From: an uncultured Eubacteriales bacterium
GTDB taxonomy: Bacteria; Bacillota; Clostridia; Oscillospirales; Oscillospiraceae
DNA length: 12,762 nucleotides
Assembly: GCA_900554705.1 (NCBI GenBank)
Contig: USIH01000049.1
Span: 1 to 12,762, forward strand
Direction: 5' to 3'
Shown here: piece after piece, positions 1 to 9,000 of the stretch
Numbering within the stretch: the stretch's first letter is position 1
How the letters are laid out: each line of letters begins with the position of its first letter
Notes under the pieces: model-generated
Database searches by the model: none
Seen by the model: the letters and a program-made list of their open reading frames with translations, nothing else
What the model was told of the DNA's origin: nothing
Program-made: the position numbers and the translations under genes

Positions 1-3000
1 ATAGCGGCCTTGTCGTCGCTCGTAACAGTGTCAATGTCATAGCCGTTCACGGACTCGGTGATGCGGTCGATCTCCGCCGCAACCTCCGCAATTCGGTCGA
101 GGAGGGATTTCGCGGTTTCCTTCAGGGCTTCCAGCGCCTCGCGCTCAGCTTCGGTCAGGTTGTCGCCGTTCAGCAGTGCGTCGATGTCGGCGATGAGCTG
201 TTCGATGTCGGCCTTGTCGTCGCTCGTAACCTTGTCGATGTCATAGCCGTTCACGGACTCGGTGATGCGTTCGATCTCCGCTGCGACGGCTGCGATGCGC
301 TCTTCCAGCGCCTTGCACTTGGCTGCCGCCTCCACAAGCTGCTGCCATTCTTCGGCGGTGGATTCCTCGTCGTCGAACGGTTCGGCAATGTCGAGAACTT
401 GGCGCTCAACCGTTTCGATCGTTTCGGCGTCGCTCGATTTGACGTTGTCGACCGTGATCGCCTCGATCGCGTCGGTGATGGAGCGGATGGGCTTCATCGT
501 TATGGTGATTTCCGTCTCGTTGCCGGCCTTGTCGATCGTGCGGATGATGTAGGTCGCGTCGGTGTCGCCCGCAAGGGAGAACACTTCGCTGACCGGCTCA
601 CCGTTTAGGGTCACGGATGCAAGGTTTTCATCGTCCACGGCAACGCGTTTGGTCACGTAGTAGGTCTCGCCGTCCTCCACGCCGATGATCTCTGGCGCGG
701 TGGTGTCGAAGATCACGCCGTCGGAGCCGATGTAGGTGACGTTTCCGGCGTTGTCTTCAATGCGGACGTAGATAACGAACTGCTCCATGTCCTCGGCGGG
801 GATGTCGAAGTTGCTGCCGTCCGTCCAGTCGGTGAGGGCGCGGACGGCGGTCTCGTCAAGAAGTTTGTCGGACTTGTAATAGAGAATGGATTGGATGCCC
901 GAGGCGTCGTCGTCCGCCGTGAGCTTGACGTTGACCTTGCTGTTGAAGAACAGACCGAAGGTGATCTTGTTCAGAACAGTCTGGAAGGCGCTGCGCTCGT
1001 TCAGCGTGACCTCGCCGGTCGGGTTGGTCTTGTCGATCTTGTAGTGCTCGGTCACGACGGTGGAAATGACGCCGGTCGACGTGTTGCGGACGTAGAAGGT
1101 GAGCGTGCCGTCCGCCGTCTCATCCGATGCCGTCAGCGTATCCGTCCATTCGCTGTCCGCCGTGTCGGTGCGGCTGAGCTGCCAACCGTCATTGGCCGTG
1201 ACGACAAAATCGGTGTTGATCCAGTCGTTGGAATTGACGCTGTACTCCGTGCCGTCGGACAGGTATTCGGCGATGGAGGCTGTGATGCCGGTCGGCTGGG
1301 TGAGCGTGTAGTTGGCCACCGTTTCCGCGTCGCCGTCGAGCGTAAAGGCGGTGAAGCGGATCGGAATGTCCGTGCCGACGGTCACGTTTTCGAAGGTCGG
1401 GACGCCGTTTACAAGGCGGAGCGTGTCGCCCTCGACCACACCGACGAGCCTCGGCGTACCCTCAATGACGGCGGCGTTCGTGCCGTCGTACTGCTTGTCG
1501 CTGACCTTGAGGTCGGCGATGGTCAGGTTCTTGGCCGTGATGCTTGCCGTCGTGTCGGCGGGCTGTGCGGTGAGCTTGTAGTTCGCCGCGTCCTTGCCGT
1601 CCAGCTCAAAGCCCGAGAAAGTGACGGTTTTGCCGATACCGACATTCTTATCGGTGTAGGCAGCGGTACCGAGCTTAACGGTCAGTTCGTCGCCGTCGCA
1701 GATTTCGGACGGATTACCGGCGTTCGTGATTGTGGCAGCGTTCGTGCCGTCGTAGACCTTCGTCGCTGCGACGCTTGCGCCAACGATCGTGATCTGCTTC
1801 GAGGTGATGTCGGCGGTAACGCTCGCGGGCTGTGCGGTGAGGGTGTAGTTCTTTGCCGCGTCGCCGGAGAGGGAGAAACCGAAGAAGGTGACGGCCTTGC
1901 CCGTGCCGACGTTCTTGTTGTCATAGGCAGCCGTGCCGATCTTGACGGTCAGATTCTCACCGTCGAAGTTTTCGGACGGTGCACCGGTGCTTGTGATCAT
2001 GGCAGCGGTCGTGCCGTCGTAGACCTTTGTCGCCGCGACGCTTGCGCCGACGATCGTGATCTCCTTTGCGGTGATGTCGGCGGTGACGCTTGCGGGTTGC
2101 GCGGTGAGGGTGTAGTTCTTCACCGCGTCGCCGGAGAGGGAGAAGCCCGTGAAGGTAACGGCCTTGCCCGTGCCGACGTTCTTGTCGTCGAACGTCGCTT
2201 TGCCGGTCACGACGGTCACGTCGTCGCCGCTGACCGCGTTGCTGACGATCCCTGTCGATGTGATGCTCGCGTCGGGCGTTCCGTCATAAACCTTGTCGGC
2301 GACGGCCACACCCGAGATGGTGACCTCTCTGGGGTAGATCTCAAAGGTCATCGTCGAGGAAGCTGCCTGAAAAGCGTCGCTCTCGGCGACCGTGATGCGG
2401 ATCGTGTAGGTTCCAACATTCTTCGGCGCGGCCGTGGTGTAGGCCGTGTTGTCCGCGTCTGTGGGTTTGAACTCGAGCGTCACTGCACCGTCGGAATCGG
2501 TGTTGTAGGTCAGATTCCCGATGGGTTTGCCGTCATAGGTTTTGCCGTCGTAGTCCGTGTGGTCGATGGTCGGCGCTTTCTTTTCGACGGTCAGCTGGAT
2601 CGTCAGCTCGGCCGGAGCATCGTTGCCGTCGTGCTCGACGTATCCTTCTCCCATGGGGTTAAAGATCACGCGGATGGTGTATTCGCCCGCGGCGAGGGTG
2701 CGGAGATAGCGGTTATTCAGCTTGACGTCGCCATACGCATAGCGCGTGTAGTCGTTGGATTCGGCAAGCTTCTGCGTCCCGTTATAAATTGCCGAGATTC
2801 TGTTGCCGTTCAGATTCACCCTAAAGCGAGGCTCTGCATCGCTGCCCATGACGTAGGTCACGGAGCTGCTGCGCATCTCCGCGTCGGTGTAGAGCACGAC
2901 GCCCTCAGAGTCGATGATCTGCACGTTGCCGCTCTCGTCGGTCGCACGGACATAGATGAATGCTTTCTGCTGCGGCGCGATCGAGAAGCTAGCCGTTCCG

Positions 3001-6000
3001 TCCTCCGGTTCCAGCGCCGTCCAGTCGCCGGTGACGGCGTCAGCGCTTGCAAAGGCGGTCTCGGAGAGCAGATACTCGATCGTCTTCAATCCGCTGCCCG
3101 CATCGCTCGCGTTCACGGTGACGGTCTGCGCCGTCTTAAAGAACAGGGTGAAGGTGTCGTTGCCTGCAAAGGAATCAAATGTGCTCGAACCGACGGTAAG
3201 CTCCACCGTGGGCGGGGTGATGTCTGCCACGCCGAACACCGTGATATGCAGCTCACTTTCGACCAGGTCATAGGTGTAGCTGCCGCTGCTCGAATGCATC
3301 GGTCTGCCGTTCACGTCGACCATAAAGTCTGCGGTCTTGGAATAGCCCTCGGCGATCTCTACCGTGAAGGTGTAGTCCTGACCGTACTTTGCAACGGGAT
3401 CGCCGGTGATGGTGTAGCCCTCGCCGCGCGACAGGGTGACCCGATAGGTCATCATGACGGAGACGGTGATGCTCACGGTGTTGCCCGCGATGTCCGTGGC
3501 GGTGATGACGTGCGACCGGTTATCCGGCTCAATCGTGAAGGTGTTGAGCGGGGAGGAGACGGCGCTGCCGTCGATCGTCACGGTGAATTCGTTCTCGTCG
3601 CTGACGGAGAACTGGATGCCGCCGTAGTAGACGCCGCCGTCGGTAACGCCGGAGATGACCGGTGCGGTCGTGTCGGTCGCGGCGACATAGCCGCAGCCGC
3701 AGAGCTTTTCATGCGTCGCGGTGTTCCACACACAGTCGTGCGCATGCGCGACAACGGTAACGTTCGAGAGGATCGGATTGCGGCCGTCGGTGATCTCGCT
3801 GTGGTCGTTATCCCAGTAGCCCAGTCCGTCTGCGAGGCAGTCGATGGGCAGCTGGCCGTTGACGGTGATCTCGCCGAACGTGACGCCCGCATAGAACGTG
3901 ACGCTGGTGGGAAGCGTGGCTTTGTCAGCCTTCCCGATCTCGGCGGTCGTGATCGTGACGGTGTTGCTCTCGATGGGCTTGATGGTCAGGGTGCTGCCGG
4001 AATTGGCAACGAGCTTTGCAAATTCACCGGCGTAGAGCGTCAGCTCGGCGTCGGCCTCTACCGTGATGTTGCCGGTAAACTTCATGCCGCTATGGACGTA
4101 CATCTTGCCGCCGGATTTCACGAGGACTGCGCCGTGGACGCCATCGCTGCCGGAGCAGTCCAGCACAGCGCCATTGTTTACGGTGATCAGGCCGGAGACC
4201 TTGCCGGCTTGTAGGGTGCCGCCACCGCTGAACGTCAGCGTTCCGTTCAGGGTGCAGTAGTCCACGTTGACTTGGTCGCCTCGGGCGTTCAGGGTATCCT
4301 CGAAGGTGCTGTGGAGGAACTCGCCGTTGCCGTTGCAGGTCACTTTCGACTTGAAGATGCAGTTGGAAGCGGTAAGGGTCGCGGTCTTTGCGGTGATGAC
4401 GGTTCCGGTGACCGTGCCATTGGATACGGCCAGCTTTGCGGACTTCATGACATTGAGCTTTTCGATGGTCTTGCCGTTTGCATTGATCTTGAAGTCGCCG
4501 CTGCTGACCTTGACCGTTCCTGTTGCATCGGCCAGCAGCTTGAGCGTGCAGCCCTTGTACTCGTCGGCCTGCGCAACGGTGAGGGCGGCGTCGAGGCTGT
4601 CATAATAGGTGCTGCTGCCGTCCTTCGTGATCTGCGCAACGATTTCTACCTTCGTGCCGCAGTTGGCGCAGGTGCCGTCTTCATGAAAGCTGTGCGACCT
4701 GTAGAGCCGGATGGTGACGCTTGTTTTGTTGCCCATCTCGTCGGTCGCCGTGACGGTCTGGACGTTGTAGCCGTCCTTGTAGACAATGATGTAGTTGCCG
4801 TCCGCATCCGTCATAAGCGTTTCGGCAGCAAACTGGACAGAGAGTCCGTTTTCGGCGTCAAAGCGGTCGTCGGTCACCTTGAGGGTGATCTCCGGTGCGC
4901 AGTAGCTGTAAGTTTTGCCGTCTTCCAGAATCTCGCTTGCGGGGGAGAGGATCTCCATGACGGGGGCTACCGTGTCGAACTGGAAGCCCTCGGTGGCGAT
5001 AATGGTGTGATTGCCCGCTGCGTCCGTTGCGCAGAAGTAGAGCATCAGCGGTGCGGCGTCAGCGTAAGTATGCAGCGGCACGGTGAGGGTGTTGCCTTCC
5101 ATCGGGGTAAAGCCGCCGCTTTTGTAGATGTCTTCCAGCACGGTTGTCGGCAGTTGATAGCACTGGACAATATACCCGAGCTTGACGCTGTCGGTTTCGG
5201 CGTTGAAGCCTGCGTGGTCGTAGCTGTCGTCGGTGGCCGTGAGTGTTACGGTGACTTCGCGGTTAAAATACTTCTCGAAGGTGATCGTATCATCATCGAT
5301 CAATTTCTGCGCAAGGTCGCCGGTGAGGCTGAGCGTCGGGGCTGTGGTGTCCTCAGCAAGAGCGCCGTAGGACGCGCCGCAGACGGAGCAGACCGCCTGC
5401 TTGAAGTAGGTCGCTTTCTGCGAGTGGTCATCGCCCGCGTGATCGCACGGTGCGCCGCACGACGTGCAGAAGCCGTTTTCGTAGGTATGCGTGTGCGGCG
5501 TGACCGTTGCGCTGTCCGAATAGGTGAATTGCGCGAAGGACACCGTTCCCTGCGTGACAAACGTCCAATAGGCATCGTCGGTGAGGTCGATGTACTTGCC
5601 CTCGTCCGTGAGCAGCAGGTTGCCCTCGGCAAAGAGGCCGCGGATCAGCGCGGGATCCTTTTCGCCCTCCAGAAGGATGTAGTCAAGACCGCCGTAGATC
5701 ACGGTCGAGGCGATCTGTACGGTCGTTGCGCTGTCAAACACCCACAGCAGGAGCGTGCCATGGAGCGTGCAGCCGGTGACGGTCAGGTTTCCGCTGGATT
5801 GCAGTGCGATGGGGCAGGGCTTGACATAGTTATCGTCGCTGCCGCCTTCGCCGCCGGTAAGCTCCAGATTTTCCAGCACGGCGGTGCCGCCCTTAACGCT
5901 GACCGCATTACCGTTGCCGTAGAAGAACTGCGTCTGACCGGGTTCAAAGTAGAAGGTGTTATAGATGCTGCCGTTTTTGATCGTGACGTTCGCCGTACCG

Positions 6001-9000
6001 GCGATTTGGAAGATATAACCCTGCGCCTCTGCCTCCAGCGTTTTCCCGTTGAGGTCAAACGTGAAGCTGCCGGATTCCGCCAAGAAATATTCCGCCGAGT
6101 CGTCGAGCGTAAGGTCGCACAGGAGCTTGAGCGTCGAGCCGGGGAACGAGATCGCAGCTTCCCACGCATCGGTAAGGTTGTCGAATTTTGCTCCGGTGCC
6201 GTCTTCAAACGTCAAGGCGGCAACAAGGAGCTGATAATGGCAGTTATTGCACTTGCCGTCTTCGCCGATGGTTTCGTGTGCGCAGGCAACGCCGCACGCA
6301 CATTCGTCCAGCCCCTCGGCATTTTTCGTAAACTCGTGCGTGTGCTTCGTCACCGTAACGGTGCTGAGGATCGCGTTGGTATAGCCGTTGACGACCTCGC
6401 CTGCCGCGTTGGTAAGGGCATAGCCCTCAGCCAGCAGGTCGGCGACGCGCGTATTCGGTGCCGCATCGGCGCGCTCGATGGCATTGAACGTGCCACAGGT
6501 CAACTGCGTCTTCACGGTGTTATACACAGCCAGTTTGCCGATTGTTGGCGCGCAGCCGCTGCTGTCCTTCTCCAGTACCAGCGTTGTATTGTGCGGAGTT
6601 TCTGGATTCTCCGAGCCGATGAAGAGATTGGTCACGGAGCCGTCGCCGCGCACGGTGATCTCGTCGGCGTAGTTGGCGCTCAGCCATTTCATTGTGCGCC
6701 CATTGAGCTCAATGGTGCAGGAATCATTCACATGGATGAACGCCGTCACATCCTGTAGCAGTTTGACCGTGCCATCTGCGGCGATGTCCACGTCCTCGGT
6801 GGTCAGAGATTCCAGATAGCGCACCGTCCCGTCCGCCGTGGTGATCTTGGCGGCATAGAGCTTGCCGCAGTAGCCACAGTAGCCCTTCCATTCGTTCACG
6901 CTCGGATGCTCGCACGGAACGACGGAGAGGTTCCGAATCAGAGTTTTCGCATCGAGCTGGAAGCCGTAGTCGATGAAGTCGCCAGCCTGATACTTGGTGA
7001 AATCTTCGACACAGCGGAACGCGCAGTTCGGGGCCAGCAGGTCGGTCAGCGTGATATTGCCGCTGATGTTCGGGAAAGAGATATTCTGATAAGTACCGCC
7101 CGCGAGGTCGATGTAGTCCAGCTCCATCGTGTCGGTCGTTTGGATGTAGAGATTGTTGATCGTGCCGCCCAGCACCGTGACGCGGGAGGCTGCCTTGGCG
7201 TTGATCGTCTCGACGACGCCCGCGCCGCCGGTCGGGTTGATGACCAGAATGCCCGTGCGGTCCAGCTCGCCCGTGCCGTTTGCGTCGCCATTGACGATCA
7301 GCGGGAGGCTGAACTCGTCAAAGCTGCCGGTCAGGGTCAGCTTGCAGTGGTCGTTTATGGTGACGGTGTCGCCCAGAAGATGCTTACCGTTCAGGTTCAG
7401 CGTGATATTCCGGCCGCCCCAGATATCGTAGGCCGGCGAATCGGTCAGCAGGGTGATCGTTACGGGGGCGGACATATTCCGCGGCGCGGCGTTGATTGCG
7501 GACTCGAAATTATTATGGTACGAGATGCTGTCGCCGACCTGAAGCGATACTGCGAACTGCGCACCGCAGCCCGTGCATTTGCCGTTCTCGTCGACCGTCG
7601 TATGCTTGCAGGGCGCGCCGCACTCGGGGCACTTGCCGTCATCGGAAAAATTAGGATGCTCATGCGCCTTGACCGTAACGTTGGTAAGTGTGGTCAATTC
7701 GTCGGCTTTGATGACCGTGCCGTCCTCGCTATAGAACGCGCGGCCCTCGCCCAGCAGATCGGCGAGTGTGGTCGTTGCTCCGTAGAGCGACAGTTCGATC
7801 TTGGAGAACGTGCCGCCGTTCAGGATCAGCGAACCGGTGCAGTCACGCAGGGTGAAGTTAAATGTGCCGTCGTTGAGGATGACCTTGCCGGAGGAAACAT
7901 ACCAGCTTGGATCTGTTCCCCCTGACGCTGCCTCAGTGTGGCCGTTGAAGGTGATCGTGCCTGCGCTCGACGACACACTCTTGACCGTGCCGCCGGAAAC
8001 GCTGACATTGACCGTTGCATTATCATTCTCATCTCCGGTCCGGAGCGTGCCGACCTCGCCGCCGGTGATCGCCGCCGTGCAGGGGACATAGGCTCGAACT
8101 TCCAGCGTATTGATCTCACCGCTGTTTACCGTTACCTCGCCGCCGTAAAGTGTGATCGCGTTGGAGACATAACCGCTTCCGGTCACCGTCAGGCTGCCCG
8201 GCGTGACGCCCGTCACATCATAGTACTCATCGTAATCCGGCTTGCCGACAAAGACCATATCAAGCTCTTTGCCGTTCAGGTCGAGCGTGGTGTCGGCGGC
8301 AATGTAGGGCCAGTCTTCCGGAGCGGTCGTGCCGGGGAGCGAAACATTGCTCTGGAGCACGATCGTGCTGCCGGGGTTCGCGTTGGCATAGGTCGTCGCC
8401 TCGGTGAACGAGCCGAAGAACTTCTCGCCGATCTTCGCCTCCGCGGGCGCGCCGCAGAAGGTGCACGTGCCGTCGGCGTTCAGCTCAGTGTGACGGCAGA
8501 GGATAACGTTGAGGGGATAGGAAGTAATGCCGCTCAGCAGTGTGTCCGGAGCGATAGCTTTGCCTTCCGCCGTTTCAAAAATATAGCCGCTTGCCAGCAA
8601 ATCGCTCACCTTGGCAGTGACCGGTGCGCTGATTTTATTGTAGGTGCCGCCGGAGAGCTGCACCTTCGCGTGCTCGCCGATGGTCAGCGAGCCGATAGAC
8701 GTATCGCCCTTGACCGTCAGCGCGGCGCTGTCGCTGACCAAGACCGCGCCGAGCTTGGCGTCGTCGCCTTCAAAGTGCATCTTGCCGGAGACGATCAGCG
8801 GCCTGCCGAAGGTGATTTCGCCGTAGACCTCCATGCTTCCGTTCGCGCTTACAGTGACCGGCACATCAATCTTACCGCCGTTGCCGCTGATGTAGAAGCC
8901 GGCAGTATCCTGCTCGGCCGTGTAGTCTACCGTAATGCTGCCGTCACCGCTGATGGTGTAGCCGTTCAGGTTGATCGCGACCCGATGATCGGCAACCGTC

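Noticed and set aside
891..4214. Plus-strand open frame of 1107 codons
   Set aside because: It lies exactly antisense and in codon register with the giant minus-strand gene. Its product is a low-diversity string rich in Val, Arg, Gly and Asp, as expected from the complement of GC-rich codons. It has no domain motifs.
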